From positions 50,736,377 through 50,800,376 of the forward strand of contig OY829541.1 of NCBI GenBank assembly GCA_963691705.1: a stretch of DNA of 64,000 bases. Reading direction: 5' to 3'. Below the pieces are notes generated by a model. That model worked only from the letters and a program-made list of their open reading frames with translations. It had not been told where the DNA came from and did not search any database. Within the stretch, counting starts at the first letter, position 1; each line of letters opens with the position of its first letter. A program made the position numbers and the translations under genes. Shown in pieces: positions 11,255 through 25,600 of this stretch. This stretch comes from Viola odorata (Eukaryota; Streptophyta; Magnoliopsida; Malpighiales; Violaceae).

Positions 11255-14200
11255 TCAAGCAGTCTTTGGCTTTGGCTTAATGCCCTTCACCCTTGAGTAT
11301 AGGAAAACTCCAGCAAGGGCAATCCCAGTCCCTGCATCCATACGCAAACTCCATCAAGAGGAAGAAAATAGCATAGTAACCAAAAAAAGCTTCACAGATA
11401 TTGAAAGAGATGTGTTCCTTCAGTAGATTATGAATGAAATATGACTTTAGACTTTACCGATTGAGTTGGTGGGTGAGACGGGTGACTTAAAGAAGATGAC
11501 AGAGCTCACAATGACTACCACACGCTTCACGCAATTGCCAACAGAATGTGTAACAGGGGATACTCTTGCCAGAATCATATACGAAACCTATGAGGTTGAA
11601 AACAAAACAGATTCATAGTTTAGAAGGGATCATATTCTTTTTCCATTTACTACAGTCTACAAGGCAGCAAATACATGTTTATTAAAAATAATCATTTTAA
11701 AGCCATATTGTGTTCTTGTTGGACATTGCAAATTTCACAAATCAGGCTAAGACAACTATGCACATGTTTTAAATAGAACCTACTGTCAGACAAATTTTCA
11801 AGACAACCTCAGAATTGTAATTCTCAACAAAATGCATAGTTTCAGGAAAGGAAAATACTTAAATTAAATGTATACACCATATAACAAACTCAAAGGTATG
11901 AAAACAAACTTCAGACAATGGACAGAAGGATACAGAAAAAGAATTCCAAGGAAACAGACAACCGATATGATTACAAAGAAATGTAAAACTCCTGAAAGTG
12001 CAAGAATCCTAACCTGCTGATATGCATGGAAGCAAAGTGCGGCAAGAAGGGACCGAATATACACCTCTTTAACATTCAATCCCTGCAAGCCAAATAATAA
12101 ATAAATAATCAGTCACATCAATTACACACGTCTCTAGATTGAATCTCACTTGGATTTTTATGTGATTTTTTGAACTGTATAGAAACTCACAGCAGATTGG
12201 AGGTATGCAGGTGTAAAATTGACACCTTCCATGAAGAGAGTGACAGGGGCTAACAAGATAAAGGACATGATCGTAATTATTGAGAACAATGTGATGTTGT
12301 CCAAAGAACCCTGTTTAAGAACAAACAATAATTAGGGTGAAGCAAGGATTTGGCAATAAAAAGGGCAAAGACAACCACAACATATATATGAAGTTGCCAC
12401 ATCATTGTTTATCCAAGTTTCATAAAGTTTAGTAGCTCTGAGTTTCTCTAAATAAATCTTTAATATACTTAAATGAATCTAAATTGCACACGTGCAACCA
12501 AGCAAATAATAAACTTAAAGTATTGAATTAACCATAAAATAATTAGTGTAGTTGGCTTAATCCTTGCGTGTGTTTTACTCTAATAAATTATACTAGTATT
12601 ATTAACATCAGTTATACTATCTAGTATCCAACTAAACATGCAAGACATCAACCTCAAACAAAAGTATACTTAGTATCACAATATTCCTTTGAATAAACTA
12701 AACCTATTCTGTCAACTATCAAGTTAGTGTCTAAAAGCAAAAATCTAAAGTTCAATTGTGTTTTGTAGTGCAGTAAGTAGTAGGCTATATAAAGAATTGA
12801 GATGCCAAAAATATTTGAACTGACAGGAAGAGTATCAATTTGGTTCGATATTGGGAGGTTTGGATTGTAGTTATATAAGAAAAATAGAAGATTAAAAAGA
12901 GAAAAGTCAGACCAAATATGATGCCATAATTAACCGAAGAATTGAGTGGGCAGAAATTACCTTCTTAACCATGACCTTTTTACTTAGCACATTCCGAGAT
13001 TGATTTGTCAAATTGGATGCCATTGCACTCCAGAACCCAGCCCTTTTACAGGAAAAACACAATAAGTTGATATGTCACAATCTCAGCTAAACCACTAAAA
13101 CTACAAGTCATAGATATCTCAGGCAGCATAGGCATGAAAACATAGACGTGTGTAACTCTTACCAGTTGAATGAAGCTTCAGTAACTGATGCAAGTGCCAC
13201 TCCACCAACAATTGGTAAAAGGGAACCAACCACCCAAATAGTTGGCATCTGCATCAGTACAATGATAAGCAATATATTAAAGTAGTTTAATTACCATTTG
13301 ATAGCACAGTAGCAATAACTTCTTACAAATGCTACTCAACCAAGATTTAGTACCAAAATCAGAAGCACCAAGTAATCAATCTTGCAAAGAGAACAGATAA
13401 GATTCTTACCTCACTAAGGAACATTGCAGAGAGGACAACCGAGAAAAAAGGCTCCATAGCTTTGATCGTGTGAGTGAAAGAAACAGCAACTTTCCCAAGA
13501 CTCATATTAGTGAAAAGATTACCAAGTACGTGAACAACAGCTAGAGGCACGATTGCAGCAAGCTGTCAAAAGAATCATTATCAGATATGCCTAAACAAAA
13601 ACCATTACATTCCAAGTAACAACTAGGTGATAATTTGTATACCTGCTCACCACTAATTTTCGGTCTTTTATACAAGTTAGAAGTCCACATAACAAGAACC
13701 AGCACTGTCCCAACTGCAAACTGCACTGCAGTTATAGTTATTGGACGCGGGAACACCTTCAAAACCTGAAACAACAAAGTAGCTTTAAAAAAACATAACA
13801 AGATGTACAACAATCAAGCCCAAAAGCAGATCATACACTACATAGTTAATACAAATTCACTAATTAGCTACGTTAATTGACAACAAACAATCAAACTCAA
13901 CCAAACATTTCCATATAATGTTAAACGCAAATAGAAAAATAGACAGTTGTCAAAAAACTAAAATGAAATAAGTAGAATAGAACCGAACCTGCTTGTTATA
14001 GATATTGAAGTAGATGTTGAATAGATACCAAAGGCCGAACAGCGCTCCAAGCTCAATCGTCTTCCACATGCCGCTCTTCTCCTCACCTTCCTCGGCGTTC
14101 TGCGGCACTGCCGTCGCTTTCACTTCAAACCGATCAATTTTCTTCGTTTCCAAGCACAGAGGAGGGAGTGGATTCCAAGGCCTGAGCTTCGAGGAGGAAG

Positions 14201-14381
14201 ACGAAGAGCACAGAGACCAGGATCGGCGCGGGAACACGACATTGGTGGAGACGGAGCCGAGATCGTCGTAACGCTTAGAAGACGAAGCGCGAATGGGATC
14301 GAATCGCACGAGGCGGCGAGGTTTGAGGAGAGGGAAGGAAGTGGAAGGGGAAGGGGAGAGAGTGAATGCGGAGCTCTGCAT
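11255..14381 (-). CDS. PPT: Phosphoenolpyruvate/phosphate translocator, chloroplastic, 410 aa
   Basis: Nine exons in minus order: 13989-14381, 13643-13765, 13410-13562, 13163-13248, 12961-13042, 12191-12310, 12014-12082, 11458-11587 and 11255-11331 (1233 nt, all phases closing). The first 100 or so residues are Ser/Arg/Pro-rich and poor in acid, like a plastid transit peptide. From about residue 105 the protein is a multi-pass member of the drug/metabolite transporter superfamily (TPT family) of the inner plastid envelope. Family signatures seen are [14 protein letters not shown], the [18 protein letters not shown] stretch, [27 protein letters not shown] and the [10 protein letters not shown] helix. 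These fit PPT (CUE1-like) better than triose- or glucose-phosphate translocators. It would import PEP into the plastid in exchange for phosphate, feeding the shikimate pathway. The length matches PPT1. PPT1 versus PPT2 is not resolved. Confidence 0.93.
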
Positions 14382-15040
14382 CTTCGAGGAGAGAGATCCG
14401 CAGAAATGCAGAGGTAGTTAGTACTGTGTCGTTTAGGGTGAAACAAGAACGGGAAAGGAGAGGTAGTTTTATAGTTATAGAAGTATGTAGAGAACAGGGA
14501 TGTTGGAAAATCCGTCAAGGAGGCGTTGCAACACAGTGGGTAGGTCGCTTGCTTTTTGGCAGTCTGGTGGGAGAGAGAGAGAGAGGAGTGTGCAAAAAAA
14601 GAAAAGAGGGATATTCTCGGTATTTTGCATTGGCAATATAAGTATGGTATCTAGGGAATCTGCAGAAAAGTATCGTGATTCTAATTTTTTAATTTCTTTC
14701 TCGACTCTTTTATTCTTAACATTAATAGAGTTAATAATTAATTAGTGTGGCTTTGCTTTTCTTTTCCTTTCTTTTAAATTGATGAGTTGAGCATATATAT
14801 GTCAGCTCCTTTTTATTTGGAAAATTTGAAATCAAATAATTATAGAGAAACTACATGAAAAAATATTCTATATAGTAATTTACAAAATGTTACACTTAAC
14901 TTTTTATAGTTTAAAAATATGTAATATAGAGTTAATTTATAGTTTCCTAAAAATTGTAGTCTAAAAACTTTTTAAATGGTTAAAAAATCCAAACAAATAG
15001 TAAAAATTGCAAAAAATATATGAAATTTGGATAAAAAATG
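14382..15040. other. Intergenic: translocator 5' flank
   Basis: This should hold the 5' UTR and promoter of the minus-strand translocator gene; a GA repeat (GAGAGAGAGAGAG) lies at about 14572-14584. No gene is seen. Confidence 0.45.
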
Positions 15041-15280
15041 TACTCCCTCCGGACACAATTACTTGTCACTTTACTATTCCAGCACGCATTTCGAGGAGGC
15101 CGAATGACTCACTATTTGACCCCAAAAAAATCCGTACTTTTTTTCTAACGTACGTTAATCCTTAACGTACATCCGAGAAAAAGTACGGAACTTTTTGGGT
15201 CAAATAGTGAGCCATTCGGCCTCCTCGAAACGCATACATGAATAGTAGCCAGTGACAAGTAATTGTGTCCGGAGGGAGTA
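15041..15280. mobile_element. Stowaway-type MITE (Tc1/mariner), full-length hairpin
   Basis: The ends read TACTCCCTCCGGACACAATT and, inverted, AATTGTGTCCGGAGGGAGTA. CTCCCTCCG is the canonical Stowaway terminus and the flanking TA is the expected target duplication. The match continues inward on both arms through TTTCGAGGAGGCCGAATG and CTCACTATTTGACCC, so almost the whole 240 bp folds into one hairpin with a short loop near 15160. It has no coding capacity; a Tc1/mariner transposase elsewhere would mobilise it (known for the family). Confidence 0.93.
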
Positions 15281-17462
15281 TTTCTTATGTCTTTTTAGTA
15301 GTCGTATTTAAAAAAAAAAAAATCAAATAGTTGTCGTGCATATATTTTTTAGATGGTTACTTAGTAATTTTTACTTTTTTATCCCTGATTACCTAATTAT
15401 AAGAACTAATCATCGTGATGATCAACTCCCAATTATAGTTAGTTTATGAATGAATATTTAATTATAAATGGTAAAATTAATTAATGAATATAAGGTAGTT
15501 TTTTAAAAATTAAAAATGTAACCGAAATTATCCATTTCATTTGTATATGTGATTACAACAAAAAAAACTATTAAAAATGATGGGAGTAACTACTATAGTA
15601 GAACTTAATACAATGAAAAAATTAAAATACATTTTTTTACAACTTTTTATTGATTCCTTTTAAAAAAAAAATTAAAAATTTCTCATTATTTTTTAAATTT
15701 GTTTACGGACTGAATTCTCCCTATTTTTTACATTTTCTTTTAAAATTGTATAATTTTACCATTTATTTAAAAAAAAAATATCACTATAAAGGTTAAAAAT
15801 GCAACTTTTAGAGGACTATAAAATTTACATTGCAAGCTTTTAAACTATAAAGTTTAAAGTGAAACATTTTATAACTATAGGGTTTTTCAAGTAATCATTT
15901 GTAAAATAAGATTAAGTGTAATAATTTAATTTAGGTTAGTAATTTAGTATAATAATTAAGAAGTAAATTACTCTCAGTTGTATATATATAAGGATCAAAC
16001 TAATAAATTTTTTTTTTCTTAACATAGATAAAAAATGTAATATTTGAACTCAAGATTTAACTCTTTGAAAGAAATAATAAAAATATATGAAATGTACATA
16101 ATAAGACATGTTTATATTTTGTTTTGTTTTTGATTGGGATGGAAAAAGATTATAAAAGAAGTTAGGGTGGGTGGGTGGGTGGGTGTTGGATTAGGAATTA
16201 GGAGTGGGATGGAACTTGGAAACGAAGTGCAGGTTTGGAGGCTGCGCTGCCAAATTGGAATTTGTAATGGAAAGGAATTGATATTCCTGCGAGAGGAGTG
16301 TACTAGTCCATTAATTGATATTCCTTAATTACCCTTATTAGATAATTAAAAACACATCCATAGATACGTGACCAAACAAACAAAACAAATTTGCCACATA
16401 GACATAATTATATTTATATTTCTATACATATAAAAAAAATGTTTATTCCTTGTAAAAGGAGAAGAAAATTGCTCAACATTAACTATTGAAGTGATAAATT
16501 ACGTATATAAATAATACTATATAGTATTGAGTTATAAATTAAATTAATTTATAGGTTATTCACGTTTGTAGTTGGTGAAATTGATTTGACACTTTTAAGA
16601 AATTATATGTATTTTTACATTGACTCGATGTGAACAAGATTAGTTATAGTATTTTGTAGAGATTGAAACCTCTGAACTCCTACAGTAGAGAATAGAGAAA
16701 AAAAAGGAAGGTGAGAAAATTAGAAATTATGACAGCTGACAAAAACATACAAGAAATGACGAAATTCAGAAAGCCAAGATGTATCCCTCAATAAAAAATT
16801 CTTGTATAAAGCACAAGGAAGATGAATGTGTACTAACTAGTACGAAAACGATCATATCATATTTCTGGTTTTTCACTTTAACCTGTACTTAATGCTCACT
16901 GTCTAAGTTCATCTTTAGAAAATGAATCCTACAGGAACAATTTAGTTTTAGAACTTTACCATTCGACCAATCCCAGCCTAAATTATCCAGAATGTCTAGA
17001 ACAGAACATCTATAAGAAGAGTTACGCATTGGAATATAAACAATTGCATTGAGAGATTGACCAGAAAACAATGCAGCTTACAGAATATCTTAAGACAAAC
17101 TGCTCTAACGCAGAACACGAGCAAACTAGTGGGGAAACAGAACGAGAGGTACCATGATTACAATAACTGCAGCTGAAAGCATGCTTTCTTCTGCAATTTA
17201 TGTTGTTTCCCTTAATATCGCATCCATAAAACTAAGATAGTGATAGAGGCACTTCTACATCCGAAAAGAATCAAGAAGCAACTGAAAAGGAAATGGCTCC
17301 AAGCGTTAATATCATCTATCAAAAGGCATCGTTTTGTGGAAAGACACTAACCCAAACAAAATTGAAGTCTGGCAACATTCTAATACAATGAAGTTCCTTA
17401 CAAAAGATAATCACTGTTGAACATGCAACACATTGGTAAAGGATAACAACAAAACAATCAGA
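15281..17462. other. Intergenic AT-rich sequence and RPS18 3' flank
   Basis: Most of this is AT-rich without genes. A GGGT repeat lies at about 16166-16185. From about 16700 the composition becomes less AT-rich, which may mark 3'-UTR sequence or an old gene remnant, but no reading frame is recognisable. Bases just below 17463 include the RPS18 3' UTR. Confidence 0.45.
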
Positions 17463-18685
<1,223 letters not shown>

Positions 18686-18748
18686 TGTTACAACAGATGT
18701 GTGGCCGGTAGCGGTTGTAGAAGAAGGAGGGTTTTTGGCTGGAATCCG

Positions 18749-18845
18749 AAAACCCTAAACCATATTTATAAGCTATAACCATGTTTTTATCCAGTGGGCC
18801 GGATTGGGCCACAAGCTGGTTTTTACGTATATTCATTGTTGGGCC
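18749..18845 (-). promoter_or_regulatory. RPS18 core promoter: telo-box, TATA-like box, three site II motifs
   Basis: Read toward the gene (leftward), three TGGGCC site II motifs lie at 18840-18845, 18805-18810 and 18795-18800. A TATAAATA box (TATTTATA on plus) lies at 18763-18770, and a telo-box AAACCCTAA (plus) at 18750-18758. Site II elements (TCP-bound) with a telo-box are typical of plant ribosomal protein promoters. Their order and their position about 65-160 bp upstream of the ATG support this gene's start. The transcription start itself was not determined. Confidence 0.75.
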
Positions 18846-18960
18846 TTAATGCTTTTATTTTATCTGTTCTGATTTTTTATTTTCTTTCAAAGGATTTTAA
18901 ACTTCTTTGTCGGAATAAAAATAATATCTTTTTAATTTTTTTTTGATAATTAGAAGTGAG

Positions 18961-18992
18961 ATTTAAATTTAAATTTAAATTTAAATTTAAAT
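18961..18992 (+). repeat. ATTTAA tandem repeat
   Basis: About five perfect copies of ATTTAA in a row, a simple-sequence tract in the RPS18 upstream region. Confidence 0.9.
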
Positions 18993-19308
18993 TCTTATTC
19001 TTACTGCCTCACTGTGAAGATTAGGAGGTGTCGTATGTAATAATTTAAAACGTAAGCGTGGACTCTTTTCCTGAAAAAAGGAAATTAAAACTAATATTTA
19101 TTATTTATTTATTTTAAAAAGCCATTTTTGCCCTGCTCATGGCCCATTTATCATTTTTTTCAGAAAAGAAGGGCCCATCATCATAGTAGGTAGGCCCGCA
19201 GACCGCAAACACTAGACAATTGGTCTTCCTTTTATTGAACTGTATTATAAGTTTTTCGATTACACTATAAACCGATGGGAGTTGCTAATCAAAGCATCAC
19301 TGCTGGTT

Positions 19309-19693
19309 TCAAGACTGTACCAAGCTTTGTTTCAGGGCCCCAACAACGGCAGACATAATTGGCCAAGCCATGGTTGGAAGAGCAGATTCTATCTGGTAAG
19401 AGCAAAAAGCACCTAAAAGATTACTAGCAGTCAAGTATTTTGTCTCCTCAGAACATAACCTTTTACTGGAGACACAATACTTAACAAAGAAAAGATGAAG
19501 TCACCAACGAAAAGATTAGTAATGGCTTTTACACTCTTATTAGCCATCACTCATTGGTCAATGAGGTGAAAGAGAAGGGGTTTGGAAGTCTACAATTTTA
19601 AACATCATTTACCAGATCACCAATCTGAATGTAGAACAAGGATTTGGCCAAATGAGCTTCCATATCACCCAAGTTTTCTTCTGCATCACCAAT
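19309..19693 (-). pseudogene. RPN7 (26S proteasome subunit)-like exon relic joined to a short terminal exon-like frame
   Basis: On the minus strand 19693-19613 reads IGDAEENLGDMEAHLAKSL then FYIQIGDL, which strongly resembles the internal helix of proteasome lid subunit RPN7 (family pattern IADAEENLG...AHLAKSLFFIRIGDK), with a few residues missing. It is bounded by GTAAAT after it and an AG before it. A second frame, 19392-19309, is preceded by CAG and reads 27 residues to a stop (IESALPTMAWPIMSAVVGAL, then KQSLVQS); phases would allow the two to splice in frame. No other RPN7 exon was found nearby, so I call it a gene fragment. The second frame is not recognised. Confidence 0.5.
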
Positions 19694-20207
19694 CCTATAA
19701 ACAACAGGGTAGAACCCGTTAAGTTTTTTAAAAAAATCTACTTTTTACTGGAATATATTTTTTTTCTGTTTAAAATTTTAAATAAAAGAAAAAAAATGAG
19801 AATTTTTAATTAAGTTTAAAAGAAAAAAACGAGGAAGGAGCTGCAAGAGGTTCAAACTTCTACTGGATAAATGAAGAGTTAACTATTGAACCAAAACTGA
19901 ACTTTATACATATAATAATGTGAAACGAGTTCCTGATTTAGTTTCTACGAGTAATTTTTAGAGAGAGAATCAAATTGAATAAACGTTTTGGTTCAGGGCT
20001 AAGCATGTCACTTCCCTTTACAGAACAGATATAACCGTCCAAAACAACATACTGTTACATATCACACATTTTCCCTCTCCCAACCTTCCCACACAACACG
20101 CGCCGCTCAATTTCGTCGAGTAACTTGGAAAAGAAAAGCTTATCGAGAGAAAATTTTTTTTTTAAAAAAAAACTGGAAAAGGAAAAACGCAAAAAATTAT
20201 CAAAAGA

Positions 20208-22679
20208 ATGCAGTCGTTAAACCTCAAAGTTGTAACCGATTTTAACGTGACTACCACTACAAGGAGCTGTTTCCTCCCTGGTCGGACCTCTGGGTCCGGG
20301 AAGAGACCCGGATTGAATTTCTCCGAGCCGGCGAGGACTTGCAGGATCGTTGCGTGTTCTTCGGAGAGAAACGGAGATAACACGGGGAAAACGAGTTCTA
20401 GCTCGGGTTCGGGTGGGGTTTTGGGGTTAGGGTGTGGTTCGCTCTTGGCGAGGAGCCAAACTTATGCGTTGTTGAAGCAACAGATGGAAGTGGCTGCCCA
20501 ATCTGAGGTTGATTTTGATTCCTAGTTGCTGGCGATGATAATGTCGTGGCTTGTTTTCTTGGCGACGCCCTGCTGATTTGTGGGTTTGGTGTGTGTTTTT
20601 GTAGGATTACGAGGAGGCTGCTAGGATTCGGGATTCGCTGAGGATTTTTGAGGACGAGGAACCGGTTTTGAGGCTTCGTAGGTTAATAAAGGAGGCAATT
20701 TCAGATGAGCGGTTTGAGGTAGTTACTAAATCAATGAATGTGATGGGATTGGTATGTGGTTTCAATTTTAGGATTGTAGGGACTATGTTGCTGCGAATTC
20801 TATCTTAGAATGCAATGTTTGAGTGTGATTGTGGATTTGTTCATTAATGTATCATTTTGTTTCTTTTCTTGTGCAGGATGCAGCCAAGTACCGAGATGAG
20901 CTAAAGGAAATTGCTCCACATTCGCTACTGAAATGTTCTAGTGATGCAACGACTTTGGTAAGTGAATTTGTGCTATGACTGGCGTTTGTAAATGTTATTG
21001 TTGTTTATAAGCTAGTTTTGTGGTCATTGTACTTTCTGGTGTTTCTTTAGGTCCATTTTGGTTGATGAGTGTAGTCAAATCAGGCTTATAGAAGCAAGCT
21101 GGGTTTTAGGGTTATTGCAGTTATGCATTTTGACCAGTTTTTAGGGTTTGATATAGTGTCCTGGTATGTGATCCTCTATAAAGTTAAATGAAAATGGGAT
21201 TTACTTTTTATTTACCAAATATGAGGATGCATGGAGAGTTTTTCTCATAATGTTTGGTTCGTTTTTTCAAAATTTGTTACTTGGGGTGCTCATAGAGAGT
21301 TAACAGTAGATAACATGAAGTTGCTTGCCAAATGAGTAGAGTAATTTACATTAACAGAATATGTGAGCATTAACTGAATCTTATTCTCATGTATTTCAGG
21401 GGATCAGGGTTCAAGTTAGGAGTGTATATATAGAAGGTCGAAGTCAGCCTTCAAAGGGGCAATACTTTTTTGCTTATAGAATAAGAATCAGTAATAATTC
21501 AGATCGACCAGTTCAACTTCTAAGAAGACATTGGATTATCACTAACGCCAATGGAAGAACTGAGAATGTTTGGTGAGTTCATATTTGCCCAACCTGTGAT
21601 TCTTAGACTTCTAAAGCTGTTTTTTTTTTCTTCTTTTCATCTCAATTGACATGGGTGGGCATGCAAGTAATATTTCTGTTTGGATTTTGCTTCATTTTCC
21701 ATACTGCAGGGGAACTGGGGTTATAGGTGAACAGCCGGTTATACTTCCTAGGACTGGATTTGAATACTCATCTGCATGCCCATTATGTACTCCTAATGGT
21801 AGAATGGTAAGTTGATGTTATTTCCCTCCTTTCTTTCTCTTCAATGTGTGGCTGGTCATAGTTTTTTTCTTCTGGTGGGTAATAGGGTTTGTGCAAATTA
21901 TTCGCTGCATGTTCATGCTTCTGTTTGAAATGATGTTCATACTTGTCGTGAATGATCGTAGAACCTAGTTGCTTCTATAAATGACAGATGCACTTCGGGA
22001 CCCAAGTCCAAATTGATCAGTGTAATAGAAAAGATGATAGCTTGAACTATAGGCCGAGAACTAACTTTAACTATGTAGTAATATCTTTTATTCCTCTCCC
22101 TTCAACCATGACAAGGACATACAAAGTAAGTCCAAACAAAAACTGAGAGGAAGTTGTTCTGTAAAGTACTGTCTGATTGAATTCAAAATATCTACTGTTT
22201 CCTTGCTCAAACCTGTCCACCTATGCTGTCTCAAACGTGCACTATAAAAAGACTTTAAACTTCAAACTTTCTAGTGCTTTATTAATTAGTTTGAGAAAAA
22301 TGGCAGTAATCAAAGTTTGTTAATTGTCAGGCATATGCCACAACAAAACTCATATGAAGTTTTGACATGTTCTGTTGTCAAGCTCACCCTAAATCCATTT
22401 TCATGGATTGGTGCATCAGTTCAAGCATAGGAAGGAGGGATTTTCAGTTAAACTTCCTTGAACTAGACTTTTGATTTTTTGTTATCTTGCTATTATTTGT
22501 TGTGATGATGATGGTGAGTCTTAATTTTTTTGAAAGTTTCTTAATTTATGTGTTACTTCATAAAATGCCAGGAAGGTGACTTTGAGATGAAACACATAGA
22601 CAAAGTGGGCTCACCTTCTTTCAATGTGGCTATTGCTCCATTTTCTCTGTCTATTTTGGGGGATGAAAGTACCTTCTAA
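20208..22679 (+). CDS. Plastid-type protein with two UVR motifs and an ApaG (DUF525) domain, 290 aa
   Basis: Six exons: 20208-20507, 20605-20718, 20877-20957, 21400-21572, 21710-21806 and 22572-22679 (873 nt, phases close). Residues 1 to about 60 are Ser/Thr/Arg-rich and resemble a chloroplast transit peptide (inference). Two UVR-like helices follow at about 88-120 ([20 protein letters not shown]) and 125-155 ([20 protein letters not shown]), each with the EDYEEAA/ERFEDAA core. From about 165 to 287 comes an ApaG fold: [65 protein letters not shown] and an MEGDFEM segment. UVR motifs are protein-interaction modules in UvrB/C, ClpC, ClpF and EXECUTER; ApaG domains also occur in F-box SKIP16. 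A role as an interaction or adaptor factor in plastids is plausible but unproven. I recall plant homologues of this type but no established function. Confidence 0.85.
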
Positions 22680-25600
22680 AATGTGGAGTATCTCGTAGCC
22701 TCCTAGTACAGGCAAGAGGAACTATGCCTGTCGGAGACACATTTTGTCGCTTCAATCGAACTGAAGGTTCCAAAACTGTAAAATTCTGTAACATTATGCA
22801 CATGTAAAGGTCATGTCCATAAATGGAAAATGTAGGGTGATGTACTTTTTTTATCGTTATTCTATAGACGGAGGTAGATAGACAACTTGTATGTAGCTGA
22901 CATCTGGAAGAAAATCAGATAGTAGCGATACTCGGCTTATGTAATTGACAATTTATCATTTTGGGTATAGCTGTCAAAATAGTTTGAGTAGTGTGGGGAT
23001 ACTAGTAATGACAAATAAGCTTTGTGTTGATATGAATGAAAAGGGAACCTTGTATTTTGAGTTGTAGCATTAGAGTTTGCTATAGAATTCTCATTGTATG
23101 TATGGCATGTACTCCCTCTCTTCCAAAGTACGTCGTTTTAGCTATACATTTTTGTTTCAAAATAAGTGTGGTTTTGAGAATTGAATACGAGTTGAATTGC
23201 TTAAGAAAGGTTTTGCTCTATCGCATTGGTGAACAGTAATGTACCTACTTTTATCCTAACAAAGAGTTTACAATATAGGGACCACTTAATTAATCTGTTT
23301 AGTTCAGGATTTGTTACCCATTGTGCAATTAGTTTTAAAGCCTTCTTCTACTGAAACCGTTGTATTCACCTGTTGTGCATTTTCCACTGCGTATTCTCTG
23401 TTAGGAGCGGAGACAGACATGGGGGCACATCAGTTTTGCTGCTAGACCCAACAGGCAACCGAAAAGGACAGAAAATCTCTCTCATTGCCTGCACGTTGTG
23501 TGTGCTTCTTGTATGCATAAAAGTGTGCGAGAGGTGTCCATTTTGGTATGAATACTGAACAGTTGTTAACAACTTAAAGTCTCCCTGCTAGTGCTATATA
23601 GAATGCAAATTGGTGTCTGAAACAAATCAGCAGCAACAAAGTTGGGATTCCATCATCAGCAAACTAAAACATGGAAGGTAACTAGTAACTACCTCTCTTT
23701 TCCTATTGACTATTGTAAATTCAATTGAGATTTGGCGTTGCCCCTGCTCCAAAGTAAATTGTTTGTTCTTGCTTGATAGCTCTGATGTTGTTTTCTTTGA
23801 CAACTGTCCTCTCTTTTATACTGTTCCGCTCCTAAATTAATTCAAAAATCAAAACCAAAACCAAAACCAAAAAAAGTACTATTAATTCTGTAATTACTCC
23901 TCAAACAAATCAAGATCCTAGTGGGCCACTTTATCCGAGTCAGTTTAGGCCTCAACCGAGACAGACAAGCCAGCCCTTGCACTTTTGTGCCCACCGAACC
24001 ACCAAAGATGTCCTAACAAAAACTTGGTATTGTGGGAGTACATGAAGATCAAAAGAGTCTATTGTGGACCCCACTATATGACCCATCAACCATCAGCCAT
24101 CACCATCCTGCAACCATCATCATCGTCATTTTCTAATTGCCAAAATCTAATTACGATTATAATCATGTGATTAAAAGGGTCCATCATGCTTGTACTTATC
24201 CCAGCAACACTACAAATTGTAGGGTTTTGCTCACAAACAAAAAGGGGTATTCTTGATGTTAGATTTATTAATTATGACATCAAATTCTCACTAGACAGTT
24301 ACACACATACACACATATCATTCGTTTTTAGTACAATAATGAAATTGAACTGAATCAAACATTGAATTGATTTAGGTTTTGAGAAAACGGATCTCTACTC
24401 TCGGTCTCACTCAATCGATCAGTTATTAATTATGTGTTATTATTCTCATAAGACGTGTGTAGTATCTACTAATCATATTTAAATTTTGATTATAGAAATT
24501 GGGTGAGATTAGTTTTTCTGGTGTTAGTGGCTTTATTCCTTTTAATTTTTTATTAGCAGCACAAAGCACACGGAAGCCATCCTTGTGTACTTCAAAAAGC
24601 ATATATCCGGATCCTCTCCATGAATTCTAACACTGTGTACAAATATTATATGACTTGTATTTTTCCTCTCAAAACCCCCCACTATCTCAAAACCTGGAGA
24701 AATTTTTAATAACTTTAAAAAAAAAACAAAAAGCCAAGTAATCCAAGAAAAGATGACAAAAACTATAGCATGCATAAAGAATTTAATACTTGCATGCATG
24801 TTGGGATGAAGATTGAGACTGTACAAGACTAGTCCTGTCCATTTTCAAGATTGTCTTGAAAAATGATTAAATTAATCTTCTTTTTTGTTTTGTTTTGTGT
24901 AATTTAAACTAAAAAGGAATAGGAAGCTTATGCTCAAAGCACACCACCCTTTTATATCTTCCTCTTTCCTTTCTCCAACTTTATTTTAGTTAGTTTTCTC
25001 ATTCAAAGCAAAGAAGCAAAGCATCTTCTTGTAAGCTCTTACACATCACCACATTGTTTCTTGCTTTCCCCTGTAAGTTTCCACCCTTTCCTTCCCTTAC
25101 AATTCAGCTGCTGCTGCTATATGTTATTTACTAATTAATTATATAATGAATGTGCATTTCTATGTCTTTATGCTTTTAAAGTTTGGAATCTCTGGTTAGT
25201 TTTAGGCACCAATGAGGTCAAAACCAACATGGGTTTTTAATGTTTTTGAAACTTTTTACTGGCTCAAATCTGTTATATGGTTGTTGTGATATGCTGATAT
25301 ATAAATATGAGCATATCCATAACTACCAGAACCTCTCCTCTCAATTCTCTTAAAGTGGTCTGTTGGGACTCTGTTTCAAGAAATGTGTGAATTTTATATG
25401 CATACCTGATTGTTCTTCTTTTCCTATATTTGAGTACTTGATCTGCTTCTCTTTTCAACCAAGTTATTCTTCACACTTTATTCATGACATTGTCAATTGT
25501 GGAACTAAGTTGTTTCTAAAAAGATCATTTCTTGAACCTTCATCCCCCAATTTGGTATCTGGTTTCTTGAACAGAATTACTTTTTCACCTGAAAAATCAT

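Noticed and set aside
16134..16328. 64-residue ORF with a Gly/Val-rich start
   Set aside because: It is created by a GGGT simple repeat; no homology or gene context was seen.
23105..23145. A Stowaway MITE starting TACTCCCTCTCTTCC
   Set aside because: No inverted partner end was found nearby; recorded only as a possible half end.
23366..23572. Overlapping short ORFs on both strands
   Set aside because: No recognisable domain, no splice context and no conservation evidence.
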